Assembly (NCBI GenBank): GCA_011316305.1
Contig: SAUG01000053.1
Location: 592,828 to 656,827, forward strand
Direction of reading: 5' to 3'
DNA from: Rusavskia elegans
Lineage: Eukaryota; Ascomycota; Lecanoromycetes; Teloschistales; Teloschistaceae
DNA length: 64,000 nt
In this document: piece by piece, positions 11,785 through 23,277 of the stretch
Layout: each line of letters begins with the position of its first letter
Numbering within the stretch: position 1 is the first letter of the stretch
Notes under the pieces: model-generated
What the model was told of the DNA's origin: nothing
The model's input: only the letters and a program-made list of their open reading frames with translations
Database searches by the model: none
Position numbers and translations under genes: made by a program

Positions 11785-12534
11785 GGGGTTGGAAGCCTTC
11801 CTTTTCTGAACTAGGATGGAACATAGCTTTCTGGATTTCCCAGTCATCTGAACGGACTGTCTCTATCGGGGAAGGCGTATTTGCCTGTACTATGTGGCTT
11901 TCTAGGTACCTACCACACTCGGTGAATTCAAATCAATTGACCTGGCTTCTCCATCAAAAAAAGTGCTACTTCTTTCCAAAAGAATAAGAGACCTGGATGG
12001 GACAAGTGATCGATTAGCAGTCACACCACCAATTACGATCATGCTATGAAACATTGCATCGCTTTATCTGGGGTCAAGACAATTTCTCCAGTCACGGCGA
12101 GGGAATGAAGCAATTGTAATGGGATTGTGCCTAGTCCATCACCGTTTCGTTATATTACCCCTGGAGGCCGCTCTGAGCGCCATGGTAATCCTGCTTTTAT
12201 CCTCGTTGCATCATGAACACAAAGTATGTAAAATCATAAGACTGCCCTGCAGCAAACGCCGATCGTGAATCGAATATATCTGTCCCCCTCTCAACAACAC
12301 GGCGGAGATGCATTGAGTGGATACGCCAGTTAAATACTCTTCCCAACCCATAGCGAGAGAGCTTAGAACCGAAAAGTAACAACATAAAAGGAGATATCCC
12401 CAGGATATAGCCAGAAGATCGGCCAGCGGAAGGTCAGATGCCGTTGAGGAGTGGCTGACAACATGCTGACCAGGAAATTTGCCACGCTGCCAGAGCCATC
12501 GTAGATCTTCAGCATACGACATCTGTGGAGAGAT
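11785..12534. other. Intergenic between convergent genes
   Basis: Lies between the stop of the + strand modin-like gene and the stop of the - strand DUF4185-like gene, so it holds two 3' ends. I see no conserved open frame, RNA gene or repeat. Confidence 0.5.
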
Positions 12535-15146
12535 CTAGGCGATATTGACCTCAGCCGTGACGATCTGATACTCACTATCAGCCGATCCGGGGTTCTCTCC
12601 TGTGGGTGCAGTCCAGCTGATAAGTAGTCTTGTCCCGCCGTTGACAACATCATCAGATCCGAAGTATCTGGTGTGGATTCCGCCGGCATAGATGAAAGCT
12701 CCGGCCAAGCCAGGCTTGGCTTTGTAAAGGACCTGCTCATCTGACCACTCGTACTTGAGTAAGTTTTCGACGTAGTCTGAATTGGTGTCACCCCCTGGGG
12801 CGTAGCATGGGATGATTGGATGATCGGCTTTAAGATAGCGATAGTAGAAGGTGCTGTCGGCGTAGATGGTCAGATAGACGGCAATGAAAGTTTGGTGTCG
12901 CGGCGAATAGTAGACATCAATGTCCATGATTGGCCCATCGATCCAGATGGCTTTGGACGAGGCGTCAGGCATGATCGTGCTCCAAGAGCTACCTGTCCAG
13001 TATTCATACTAAAGTCTTGTCAGTCAAAGCCCCCACAGATATAATTGCAATACTCACAGCATCACGGTTTGAGACCGCGCCGGGCGTTACTCTGGCCATC
13101 AACATGCCACCAGACACACCTCCAAACAGGTATACCTTCCCATCCTTGCCACCGACACCAGAAGGCCCCCACGAGCGCAGTCCACCGGCAACTCCCCACT
13201 CAGGCTCGTCTTGATCAAAGAGCTTCCTCACGGGTCGTTGAGCAACAGGACCACCTCGACCCCCAGCGGTGATAGTGAGCAAGGTGTTACCGGTATAAGT
13301 GAAATGAGCAGCTCTGGTTACCAGATCTACCTCGTCATAGATGATAGGAGCGTAAACGATTCCGGTTTCAGCATCCAGGGGGATTAGTGATGATTCGATC
13401 CACACCGCATAACGCTGACCTTGGCCTTGCATGGCAAGATTGTATGCTTGCTCGCCCTGTGTCAAGGGTGCAAACCCACGTTGGCGACCCACGTTGTCAG
13501 ACCATGCTCCAATACCGTCTTGTAAGTAAATCGGACTGCCGGCCAATGCATTCATGCCAACATCCACAGCGACAGAGCTTGAGACAAAGTCGAGGAAGTC
13601 CCCATTTTGACCGGGACTGGTACCTGAGTAGGATCCAGTATCACAGAACATGAAGATATGCTGGCCATTCAGGTAGCCGCCTCTGCCTCCGTCTCGTGAG
13701 ATATGAGGAATATTCTTCAAAGGTGCGAGGGTATTCTGAGTGTAGATGTTGACCTCAAGTACACCAGTCTGAGGTGAAACGTCGTATCCTGTTGAGAGGT
13801 CACCGTTCACACCTGCTCTGAGTAGACTTTTCGCGAGATGGACGCCTGGTGCTGTGTCATACTGGATGTACTGGCTGGTTGGTCGATTGACGCTTGGTCC
13901 GTGCAGCTTAGAAGCGCCAATCTTGGGAACAGCGACGGAATTCCCATTCCCGTAGGTAATTCCAGGCGGCGAGACTGTACCAGAGACTGATGGCACTGGT
14001 TGACTGGAAGTACTAGCCCATGATGCCGAGGTGGAGGAACTGGTGCTTGAGGCGGTGGAGAGCGACGACAGCAACGAGGTTGACGTCCGGGACACAGGCA
14101 AGTGCGCAGACTGAGCGACAGAGTAACGAACCGCACCCTCTACAGCATGCTCGGCTTCAACAGCGGAGTGGGCAATGGAAGACTTGAGGTAGCAGTCATC
14201 CTCGCTGTGAAGACGGCTGGGGATGAACAAAGCCGCAACACAACTCACACCATGCGTATCGTAGTTGTACGCGTCACATTTCTGGATGCAAGCCTCGAAG
14301 GAACCAACGAGCAGGAACGGGTGGATGCTATCGTCATAGTTGATGCCGCAAACCGTTTGGTAAGTGATGCCCGATGATGATCTGAAGACCGTACCGTTGT
14401 TATCCGGACATAGCGAAGTGGTCGTGCTCCTTGCAACGGCGGATGATGATGGAGAAGGGGGATCTGAATAGCCTTGCAGAACCCATGACTGGTATGCTTG
14501 CTTGTTGACGTTACTCGCCACAGATTGAGCCTGTCGTGGGACGAGTAGTGCTCTTGGTGTCTGAAGTCCAGCGTAAGCAGCGGTGTTGGTGGGGCTCGGA
14601 CCTGGAAGAAGATTAGAATCTGCAGCATTCACAACCTTGGCATGAGACACTTACTCGCTTCCACCGCGGTTGACGTGAGTTTTGAAGATTTCCTGGTATG
14701 CTGATGGTGGGATCCGTGGTGTTGGCCTATTGGATGGACATCGTGGTGCAGCATTTGACGACCATCCTGGAGGATCAGGTCCAACGATTCCGGCCTAGCC
14801 TGAGGCCCTTCATGTTGAGCAGCCGCTGCTATGCTGGCATTCGCATGGTCGAGGCCTGTCACAGGAACTCGAGTGGCGGTGGGAAAGATCGGAACGATGT
14901 CCGAGGCCGAATCTTGTGCTGCTTTTCCAGTCAGCCCTCGGCGTTGACGCAGAAACATTTCTCTGGACACTTACCGCAGGGAGAAGACGGACTAGATGAG
15001 GCATTTGCGTTGGTGTTAGACGGACGTATGAAACGACGAAGGTTCCCGAGGACCCCGTGAGCGTGCGGCCGAGCATCGCAAAAGTTGATCGAGACAACAA
15101 AGACAGCGGCAGCGAAAGCGCACGACAGTGGTGACTTGGATTTCAT
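12535..15146 (-). CDS. Secreted DUF4185-like protein with PAN/Apple-like module
   Basis: Four exons on the minus strand: 15146-14975, 14918-14655, 14601-13057 and 13007-12535, giving 817 aa. Introns of 56, 53 and 49 bp have GTAAGT, GTAAGT and GTGAGT donors. The start at 15146 gives a signal peptide (MKSKSPLSCAFAAAVFVVS, cleavage near residue 22-25). Residues 210-290 are cysteine-spaced like the PAN/Apple-type module found in fungal secreted proteins (CPDNNG, VCG, C..KCD, CV, DDCYLK). A Ser/Thr-rich linker follows. The C-terminal half has DUF4185-type features (FCDTGSYSG, GDFLDFVSSS, YAPIIYDEVD, YTGNTLLTITAG, WTAPTGENPGS). Likely extracellular or wall-associated; enzymatic activity is unknown. 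The DUF assignment is from memory. Confidence 0.82.
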
Positions 15147-15866
15147 GATGATCTTGGCGAAAACAGTCAGTTCTCGAAGTCTCCCTCTCGTCGACAACGA
15201 CGGTGATGTGCGCCTTACTTCGCTTGTTTCTCCTCCTTTGGCTTCAAATTTGGATGAAAGATCTCACGGCAACAAGGGATGTGGGAGAAGTGAACGATCA
15301 ATGACAGACTGCAGTTGGTGAAAGAGTGGAAGGTGAAAAGGAAGGTACGACAAGAGAGTGAGTTGTTGAGGTTGTGTTTTGGGCGAAAGAAAGGGAAGGT
15401 GGGTTGGTGGTGGTGGGTAATTGCGAGTAAACATGCAAGTGCACCTGAATGGAGGTTCTGTTTCGGTCAATCAACAGGAACGGAAATTACAACTTCTTCA
15501 CTGGAGGCCCACTTGGCGCGTGCTTCCATCGTGGCAGTGTTACAGATAGTCACACAAACAGGTCCGCCGGAAATAACAAGCCGGGATCAACCTTCGAATG
15601 AGTGGGCAGCCGACCTAACGACTTCATTATCACGGGAATCCGCAGATGACACCCAACTGACACATTCTACTAAAGCGAGTAGACTGAGCTAGGTAGGCTG
15701 GCTGGGGAAGGTAGGCTGGTCTTGACCATATGATAGTACCAAATACATATTGGTCTTATGGAATGAACCTCATGGTATAGCCCTTGCAATGTGAGGTGGC
15801 AGCTCGTACCTAGGATATGGATCGAGACTGCTATCAGAATGCTTTCAACAGCAGATCGACATGTGA
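15147..15866. other. Intergenic, promoter side of DUF4185-like gene
   Basis: Contains a purine-rich stretch at about 15320-15420 (GAAAG/GGTTGG runs on +), upstream of the minus-strand secreted-protein gene. Open frames here have no recognisable product. Confidence 0.4.
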
Positions 15867-16820
15867 TTACTCTGCATTCTTGGCTTGCTCTCTGAGTCTT
15901 GGTGCTGTGCCATCTTTTGTGATGTGCTGCTTCTCGATATCAGCCGCCCACAACGCTGCACCAACGGTGTTAGTGAAAGCAAAGAAGATCGAGGCCAGAG
16001 GAACGAGCTCCAGTAGGACTGCAGCGACTCCAAATCTGCCCAAGCATTAGCCGGAGAATCCCACGGGGCCAAGGCGGTATACCCAGTGTAAGCGCCACGG
16101 TACTGCTCGATATGCTTTTCCTGCTGATCTTTGTTCCACCGCTTGAGCTGGAAATAACGTGTATGTGCTACCGGCCCTGCCCTCTTGCCCTGTAGCAATA
16201 CGAAGATGACAGTCCCAACTACCGGGATGAAGTTGAGTGGTAGGTACATCACGTAACGGATGATGGCCTTGGGAGTGAACTTGGCCAGCGGCGACTTGAC
16301 CAGCTTGCCTAGCTTCGCAATTGGGTCACCTCCAGCTTTGACCTGCCGGCCTTCAGATACCAGGTCGGTAGTATTCTTGGATAACAGTACACCGTCAAAG
16401 GTGTCAACGAGAGCGTCGTCGATCAAGAAGGTCTTGCTGAGGATAGTGAACAGAGTCGAACTTTCGCTAAGCACCAGCAAGGCCGCAGTAATTGCTGCAA
16501 GTGGTCCACTGGTAAAGGCCATGACGGCAGCCTGGGGCAGGTACGTAAAGACGAACATGAAGGTGGTGATACCGAGACCCAAGGTCATCGTCGGGGCGAG
16601 TTTGCTGGTCAGAGGCCTCCATAGCGACTTATGGGATAGGAAGTATGCAATTCCCTAGTCGCCTCGCAGTCAGCACGAGCTCAGGTACGTACAAGAAGCA
16701 TCCCGTGGGCCGACTGACTCGGATGGGATACAAATAGGCTGCGGAACGTGCTGCGTCAGCTGTAAGGTTTCTGAGCCGCTCCGCTTCCTCCACCGCGACC
16801 TCTTTGACCCTTTCTGCCAT
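15867..16820 (-). CDS. rrt8: RRT8/LDS-like membrane protein (EI24-type)
   Basis: Three exons: 16820-16719, 16654-16083 and 16035-15867, coding 280 aa. The introns (64 and 47 bp) restore YLYPIRGIAYFLSH across the first junction and AYTGFGVAAVLLELVPLASI across the second, both typical of this family. It begins with a short amphipathic, acidic/basic helix (MAERVKEVAVEEAERLRN) and then has hydrophobic segments at about residues 55-110, 160-185 and 225-255. Yeast RRT8, LDS1 and LDS2 are lipid-droplet or outer-spore-wall proteins. Filamentous fungi keep one or more such genes, probably in lipid droplet or membrane functions. No catalytic residues are recognised. Confidence 0.85.
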
Positions 16821-17661
16821 GCTGGTGATAATGAATGGGTTGAATAAAGGTTTTGGTCGTTGGCATTGAGGATCACATAAACTTCCTTGATATGTACAGT
16901 ATGTGCGGGATGACGTCGTCACCAGTCGCTTCTGCGCACGGTCCAACTAATAGGGGCGTCCTATCGTGTATTTGTCTGCTAAATTACTTGGACAAATGAA
17001 CCCCAGTGCCCAGATCAGCCGGCAGAAGAGAATACGGTCAGATGTCCAAAGCACACACGTACTCGTGTTTAATTTGGCTCTTCGAAATTGGCTTCCTACA
17101 CAAACCATAGCCTACATCGGATAAACAGGTTGAACATTGGTATAAGGCACATTGATTGTTTACCCTTGTGCTGGGTCCTGTGATGACGACTCTGATGTCC
17201 GGGTTATCTCTGTATCCTCATGATGGCAAGGCCACCCAGTGCAAGTACGGGCAGTCTTGAGTGCTGATTCAGCTGCGAAGACGGGTGGCTGTAGCAAGAA
17301 AGCTCTCTGTATTTGTGAACAGCATATCTCTTGCCCTGGCAAGGCATTCGCTCTGGATGGCAACCGAAGTCTTGAAGCCTCAATCGCCGAACGAAGAGAT
17401 AAGAGTTGTCGACAGGCCAGATTGTCCTTCTCGGTTCGGGTATAGTTAAAGTAGGGTATCTCTCGGGTCGCATTCCCAGCTGGACTCCATTGCCATGCGC
17501 CTATTCATGCCGGAAGTCCTCCCAATTACCGCATCGTCAAGTACAGGTCCTTGCCCTTCCTTCCTACTGGAGAAGCGTAGTCCCCAAATGTACATCGTTA
17601 TTGAAATTGGGCTTCGTCCCTTACTTTCAATCTCAGAGTCTCTGCTGGAGACATTTTGCTT
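16821..17661. other. Intergenic, no gene recognised
   Basis: 840 bp between the RRT8-like start and the stop of the CECR5-type gene. Overlapping short open frames in several phases around 17160-17700 show no homology I can recognise and no plausible splice model. Confidence 0.4.
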
Positions 17662-19044
17662 CTATGTGTTTTGAGCCAATAGCCTCTCGATCTCATCAGT
17701 AGGCCATCCTTCTCTTTCAAGAGCCCACTTCACAGCATCCCAGACTCCATCAACCGTCACCTTTGGTTTGTGTGATGGGGTCTCTGAATCGTTGTAAACC
17801 CCAGTTCGCACAAGTATGGTGTCCCATACGCTGCCGAAAGGAGAGAGGTAGGTATTCCCGCCCTGAATGTCCGAGAGTGGATTGTCGCCAACCATGTAGA
17901 CTTTGCGCAATCCTACTGCCTCCCCTTTAGAAGTTCCTAGTAGTTCCTGACGGTGCTTCACAAGGCGTTTCTCTGCGAATGCGTAAGTCTCCTGACTTGG
18001 TTTCCCAATGGTTTTTTCCTCTAATGGTATTCCTCGATGTGTCTCCTTCCACACGCCCATGAAGGCGGCTTTAAATCCGCCTTGGCCAAGGCGAGGGAGG
18101 TGATACTGGGATGCCCAATGGAGGTCTGGGTTGCTGAAATACAGGGGAACGTTCAAAGCAGAATACTCTTGGGTAGGTACGGAGTGGGATCGGGTAGTAC
18201 CAAGGACTCCACGTTGGGAGAGGAGAACGTCGATGATGAGTTGGGTGTCGAGAGCCCAGTCGCGGGGGTCGGCGAAGACGAAGATGGAGGAGATGGTTAG
18301 ATGGGTTGGTGATGTGGAAGAAGGGTTGTAGATGGGGTGGGGCAGGGGCCGAGCGTGGGTGGTGTAGGACTGCGGGGAGGTGAAGGGCCAGAGGGTAGGC
18401 GTCGAGGTTATGATGTCCGCGGGGGTCACGACGGAGGTGAAACCATATCTATCAACGCCTTAGGTCATCCAGTCCTGGTGAGTATGAAATGATTGGTGAC
18501 TTACGATTCTGCGACTTGGCGGCAATCGTCCCCTTCTCCGCCACATACAAGAACGGTCTTATCCTTCAGAGGCGCCTTCGTCTCATCATGTTCGTCGGTT
18601 TGGTCGATCAAGTCGGCAAATGGAGTATGGCTTTGAACAAACATTGATGGGGAAATTCGAGTGGAGAGCAGGCGACTGAGCTCCGCAACTCGATCTCTTT
18701 CACGCTTGCCCCCGCCATTGGTAAGGAGGATGAATGGGATGCGGAGACGTTGGAGCAGGGTAAGAGCTTGGCGGGCGTGTGGGAGTGGGTTGGAAGATCG
18801 GAGAAGGACGCCGTCGATGCTGCACGATCGTTGGTTTAGCGATGTCTAAATAAATTTCGAGGAGGAGGCCTTACTCGAATGCAAAGGCGAAATTGGGGGG
18901 TTGGGAGCTGTTGATCGGACCGGTTTGGAGCGATCGATGCCATTGTCTTACTGCTGGTGGGGCACAGGACTGCTGGATGATTGATCGAGGACATGATCGC
19001 GACGCTGCAAGTCTCCTTAGCAAAGGGTTTGCTTGGGTCAGCAT
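17662..19044 (-). CDS. Mitochondrial HAD-IIA hydrolase, CECR5/YKR070W type
   Basis: Three exons: 19044-18875, 18819-18505 and 18448-17662, coding 423 aa. The 55-bp and 56-bp introns rejoin FAF-DIDGVLLR (HAD motif I, D57 and D59) and VAE-SYGFTSVVTPADI. TNGGG (motif II region), KPSQETYAF and VGDNPLSDIQGG (motif IV) follow in the expected order. The start at 19044 supplies an Arg/Ser-rich, acid-free N terminus of about 40 residues ending RQWHRSL, a typical mitochondrial presequence, in agreement with the mitochondrial location of yeast Ykr070w. Family members are haloacid-dehalogenase-fold proteins of uncertain substrate. The gene is divergent from the F-box gene, 403 bp apart. Confidence 0.92.
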
Positions 19045-19447
19045 CGCTGTTTGTCATTGCTGGCAAACTTACTTTAAGGTCCAAATTCCATCGGTCGCAC
19101 CACTGGTATTGTATCAGAGGAAAAAACAAGCTTTAGATGATTGGTAACAACGAAGCGCCAAGAATATTATATCACGTGACTTTGATTAATAACAGCAATC
19201 GAATGACAGAGCTGGGCTGAGTAAGCGAGGCTAACGAAGGCCATCTCGGACCGAGATGGCTCGTCTCTCAATACGAAAGTTCTGGACTTCAGGATTGAGA
19301 GGGTAATCTGTTCTCACGATGAGTCTGCTGACAATGTTTACGCAATTCTCGACGAATCCCAAAGCATGTCTCGCTGCAGGCCACGTCTACCCTTTGTCTT
19401 GAGTCGGAAATCCAGTCATAGTCCAGGCAATATTGATATCGACGACG
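19045..19447. promoter_or_regulatory. Divergent upstream region, CECR5-type / F-box genes
   Basis: 403 bp between opposed start codons, so both promoters must lie here unless the transcripts overlap. It contains a CACGTG palindrome (E-box/Cbf1-Pho4-type core) at about 19173-19178. A near-palindromic GCCATCTCGGACCGAGATGGC lies at about 19240-19260. No functional evidence exists beyond position. Confidence 0.4.
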
Positions 19448-20745
19448 ATGCCCTCTGCTACAGATCAAACGGCTCATCAACAGGTCGTCGATGAGGAGGT
19501 AGGGTCCCACGTTAGTACTGAAGACCAAATCATTGGAGACATGGTTCCCCGTCTACCGATCGAAGTATTGTGTCAAGTCGTCAATTATGTTGAATTCTTT
19601 TCCTCTGCCCAACGAGACCTGTGGGCGTTAACGCTCGTGTCACGGTCCTGGTATGCTGTTGCGGTTGCTTCGCTTTACAAGAAGCCTGATATCTCGGGCA
19701 AGAATTTTGGGTTGTTCGTTCGAACCCTTTGTCCCTCCATCAACGCCCACATACGGAAGACTGGTTTCTCTAGTATGGTGAAAGAGCTGAACATGAGCAA
19801 GCTGGTCCATGACAGTAGCAAGAGCCTGACCTCGAGGATTTTAGGGCGCCTCAAAGACGGGCTGGAAATCTTTGTTGCTCCTCAAGCCTCGTTTGCGTAA
19901 GCTTCCCTTAACAACGTCCATATGCGAAGTATTTGATGCTGAAAGCCTGCAGCGTCAATTGCCTCGCAGCTCTGTCCAAATGTCAATATCTCTGGGAACT
20001 TGATCTTTCTTACGTCTCCGAGAGCCTCGGTCTGTTGCAACTGCTACGTTCTGTAAACAAATTATCTCGATTGGAAAAGCTTTCAATTAGATGCAAACTC
20101 GACTATCCCGCGGATCGTGCGCCATCGAACGTTTTTTGGCCTCCCAAGTTGAAAGCCCTGCAGTTATCTGCTTGCATCAACGACAACGACTTCGTGATTT
20201 TCAGCACGATTCCTAAGTCCTTGATATCTCTTACGCTCCATCACTGTCCAGGGCTCAATGGTGAATCGATCAAGACGATTCTAATGAATTTCGGCGATGT
20301 TTTGGAATCATTTCAGTTTGAACCTCGAACATCCGACAGTCTGACATATATCGATCTAGCTCACTGGATCGAATATGCACCAAGACTACGTCGTCACTTC
20401 ATTCCTGCAAGTAGCTATTCAATTCGCACCGGCTACGACTTCCCTATGTCGTTGCGTTATTCCGTGCAGAACCCACACCCCCTCGAGCATCTCGAGCTTG
20501 ACTGTACATATCTCGACCGTTACGGCTCTGAACTGGACTACGAAGATATCTGGCTGGCAATCGCTGAAGGGTATCTCAGTCGGGTGCGTCGCCTAGGGTT
20601 CCGTCACCAGGTCACTGTCGAGCCATGGAGGACCAACAGAAGAGAGCTGCAGGACTTGGATGATCTTCTTCGAGCCTTAGCTAGAGAGGATGGAGAGAAT
20701 GCGAATATCAAAGAAGAAGAGGCTGGAGTGTACGTCTGCAGCTGA
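19448..20745 (+). CDS. F-box protein with leucine-rich C-terminal region
   Basis: Two exons, 19448-19896 and 19953-20745, coding 413 aa. The 56-bp intron has a GTAAGC donor and CTGCAG acceptor. The first ATG in frame is at 19448; the frame upstream opens only with TTG. An F-box lies at about residues 35-75 (PRLPIEVLCQVVNYVE, then LVSRSWYAVAVASLY). Downstream, irregular leucine-rich segments (LAALSKCQYLWELDLSY, LEKLSIRCKL, LKALQLSACINDND, LISLTLHHCPGLNGESI) look like degenerate LRRs. Such proteins are substrate receptors of SCF ubiquitin ligases; the target is unknown. Fungal F-box/LRR proteins diverge fast and no orthologue is recognised. Confidence 0.82.
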
Positions 20746-21537
20746 CACATTCAAATATAACCTACACATGACCCTTATGATATTACATCTGCAGCTGTCA
20801 TGCTCCGCCCCGCAGCCATCATGAGAGCGAATCTTTAGGCAGATTATCCAGAAGCCGGCAGCAAACAATGTTCCAGGCATCAACCAAGTCCTGCGACCCT
20901 TCATTGAGCAGACTGATTAATCGACACCTCGGTTGGTACCCGAATTGAAAGTTCTGCTAGGGCAAAATCTACCAAGTTCGTCCTCAGCCCTATTCTGGAT
21001 CTTCCAAGCGCTGAAGCAAATGTGCTTTGGCGCCATTGTCCGAACGTTCAGGCAGGCCGGCAGGTTACAAGATATGCTGGAAGCCGAAAGAGAGTCGAGT
21101 CTGGCTGCGCATGAGGTGTGACAGGTGTGCTATACAAAGATTATAGAGGCTTTGCTATTTTACAACTGACGGGTTGTTGCTGCTGGAGCAGCGCGTATGC
21201 CCAATCCTATCCCCCAATAAGGGAATCTTGAGTGGGCATTCGAGTGCTCCTTGATCACAGCATGAACGGTGTTCTCCAATATCACATCAGAACACGACAC
21301 CACTGCCTATTTTACGACTGAGCTGAGTTGGCGATCACCACCGTGCATGACCAATAATATTGGGGATGGGAAACGCCACGGTTACACAGCAGGAAGTCGA
21401 GACAGATTTTAAACGCCAGCCTCATGCAGCGGATACATGCTTCGATTGTGCTCATAGCCTTTCACACGAAATCGATGGTCAACGATGGATAAAGTATTGC
21501 TTGTTGCCTTGAGAATGCTTCCAAGGTATCGAACTCA
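20746..21537. other. Intergenic, no gene recognised
   Basis: Between the F-box stop and the long modin-like start, both on +. A 62-codon open frame at about 20933-21121 has no recognisable product. The 3' half should hold the promoter of the downstream gene; no clear TATA element was seen. Confidence 0.4.
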
Positions 21538-23277
21538 ATGGCACACGACGACTCGGCGGCAGAAAAAAACATCGCCTCTGCGGCGCTAGCCGTCGCTCTA
21601 TTAGCCCTTACAATCGCAATCACACAGCTCCTTGGGCAAATGTTCGCGACGGCCGATGGCTATCGTAGATGCCAGCCATCCGTTATGGGAGCTTGGGCAC
21701 AATACACGCGCCTACGGTGGAAGTGGTCCGAAATGCGTTTCGAAACACTTTTCGCAACGCCAGAAATATTCCTTTTGCCATACAAAACCGACATCGAAGC
21801 TACCTCGAAAAAGAACAGACAACAAGAGGAATTGAAATGGGTCGGAACCTTCCCAGGAGCCGTCGCCGAATATCCCTACAGTGCGGTTCCGCATGGGTCT
21901 TACTTTGGCACCATCGATGGTTTGGAACCGGAGCTTGTGGATCAAAGCCTAGGTACAGGATCATACCACGAGATGGCGTGCTGGTTACCGTTCCTGCATA
22001 GCATCCGCGAAAACGAGTCTCAACTACGTCGCTCGCAGGTGTATCAAACCGCGACTCGTTATCATACTCCGCGACGGCCTGCCTGCCGCTCGATACAAAA
22101 ATCGTGGGACTTCATGGCTCCAGAGCTGGTAAGACCACTTGCAATCACATACGTTGGGGATATTGCCATTATTGTCCAGCGGCTTGGCATGACATGGCAG
22201 ACATTCCGCCCCGAAGAAGGAGAGATGAGGGCCGAAGGCAATGGACACATCATATACTCCACACTTGTTCGCTCGATCGGGCCCATCCTCCATTATGCAC
22301 AGGGCCATATCCGTGGTGTGCCTTACGATAAGTATGGGAAAAATGCGAATGGGACGGTGCCGACGGAGTTCTTGCTTATTCCAACAGGGGAAGCGGACAT
22401 GATGCGATTCGGCATACTTCCATGCTACGAGGATCTCATGAAGTGTAAGCAATTCGCCATGGGAACTTTTCACGAAGTCCGAGCAACATTGGACCTCCTC
22501 GATCCTACCGGCAGTGCAAGTAAGAAGGTACGGGATAATCGCCAGTTTGAGACGACAGCCACATTCGGCTTCCCAGATCTTATTTCAATGGCAGCACCTA
22601 TGCTCCGCCAGGAGGGAAGTACCAAAATCCGCCTGCCAGTATCCACTGAACACTGTTGTGGCCTCACCTCTCTTAAGGAGGGATTCGTCATCTTCCGTGA
22701 AAGATTAGGCGATTACGCCTCCTACGAGCAAAGCGAACCCTCTCACCAGGTATCATGGGTGCTGGAGTCCTATGATTCGCTGAAGTCAGGATATCCATGC
22801 TGGGAAAATGGGTTCAAGACGGAATTCTGGGTGGACGCGGATTGCCTTTTCCTCGACCAAGTAAGTCACATGTGGTGGCAGACTACGATCTACTTTCAGC
22901 AACTGGAAGACTCGAGTGAGGTTCAGATCAGGTATGTGGACTTGGTAGCCTGCCATATCAAACATGCTGTCAACTTTTGGCATGAGGCACATGGACGTAT
23001 CCAGAGGTCTGAAGGACGGGATCATCATGGACTTCGAGATTGGCTTGCCGAAGGCATGCACATGTACTGGGACTATCTTCCGAAGATTGTCAGTGAGATG
23101 TCACTCAAGAGCGATGCTTCGGAGTCGCTCATTCGCGAGGCTTGGATCATGCTACTGTTCCGGGCTTTTTGCTGGTCGAGATGCCACTACATGTGTCCTC
23201 CAGAGGAGCGATTCCCAGACTCCACAAGGCTTCCGTCTCGCTATTGGAACAGTAAATTGCCAGTGTACCTGGGATAG
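21538..23277 (+). CDS. Modin-like membrane-anchored protein, full length
   Basis: A single exon for 579 aa with a clean ATG. An N-terminal hydrophobic helix (about residues 12-36, AALAVALLALTIAITQLL) is followed by GYRRC..SVMGAWAQYTRLRWKWSE, the N-terminal signature I associate with fungal proteins annotated as modin. The C-terminal 400 residues align block by block with the shorter protein at 10501-11784 (GMTWQTFRPEEG, AEGNGH, FGILP, LDPTGSASKKVRDNR, EGFVIFRERL, DHHGLRDWLAEGMHMYWDYL, FCWSRCHYM). Expected topology is a single-pass anchor with a large soluble domain. Function is unknown. Two copies within 11 kb suggest local duplication followed by loss of the N terminus in one. Confidence 0.85.
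   Translation: MAHDDSAAEKNIASAALAVALLALTIAITQLLGQMFATADGYRRCQPSVMGAWAQYTRLRWKWSEMRFETLFATPEIFLLPYKTDIEATSKKNRQQEELKWVGTFPGAVAEYPYSAVPHGSYFGTIDGLEPELVDQSLGTGSYHEMACWLPFLHSIRENESQLRRSQVYQTATRYHTPRRPACRSIQKSWDFMAPELVRPLAITYVGDIAIIVQRLGMTWQTFRPEEGEMRAEGNGHIIYSTLVRSIGPILHYAQGHIRGVPYDKYGKNANGTVPTEFLLIPTGEADMMRFGILPCYEDLMKCKQFAMGTFHEVRATLDLLDPTGSASKKVRDNRQFETTATFGFPDLISMAAPMLRQEGSTKIRLPVSTEHCCGLTSLKEGFVIFRERLGDYASYEQSEPSHQVSWVLESYDSLKSGYPCWENGFKTEFWVDADCLFLDQVSHMWWQTTIYFQQLEDSSEVQIRYVDLVACHIKHAVNFWHEAHGRIQRSEGRDHHGLRDWLAEGMHMYWDYLPKIVSEMSLKSDASESLIREAWIMLLFRAFCWSRCHYMCPPEERFPDSTRLPSRYWNSKLPVYLG

Noticed and set aside
18836..19129. Alternative upstream frame for the CECR5-type gene starting at 19129
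   Set aside because: It is in the wrong frame for the HAD motif I exon. The ATG at 19044 continues without a stop into FAFDIDGVLL after splicing and gives a mitochondrial-type presequence.
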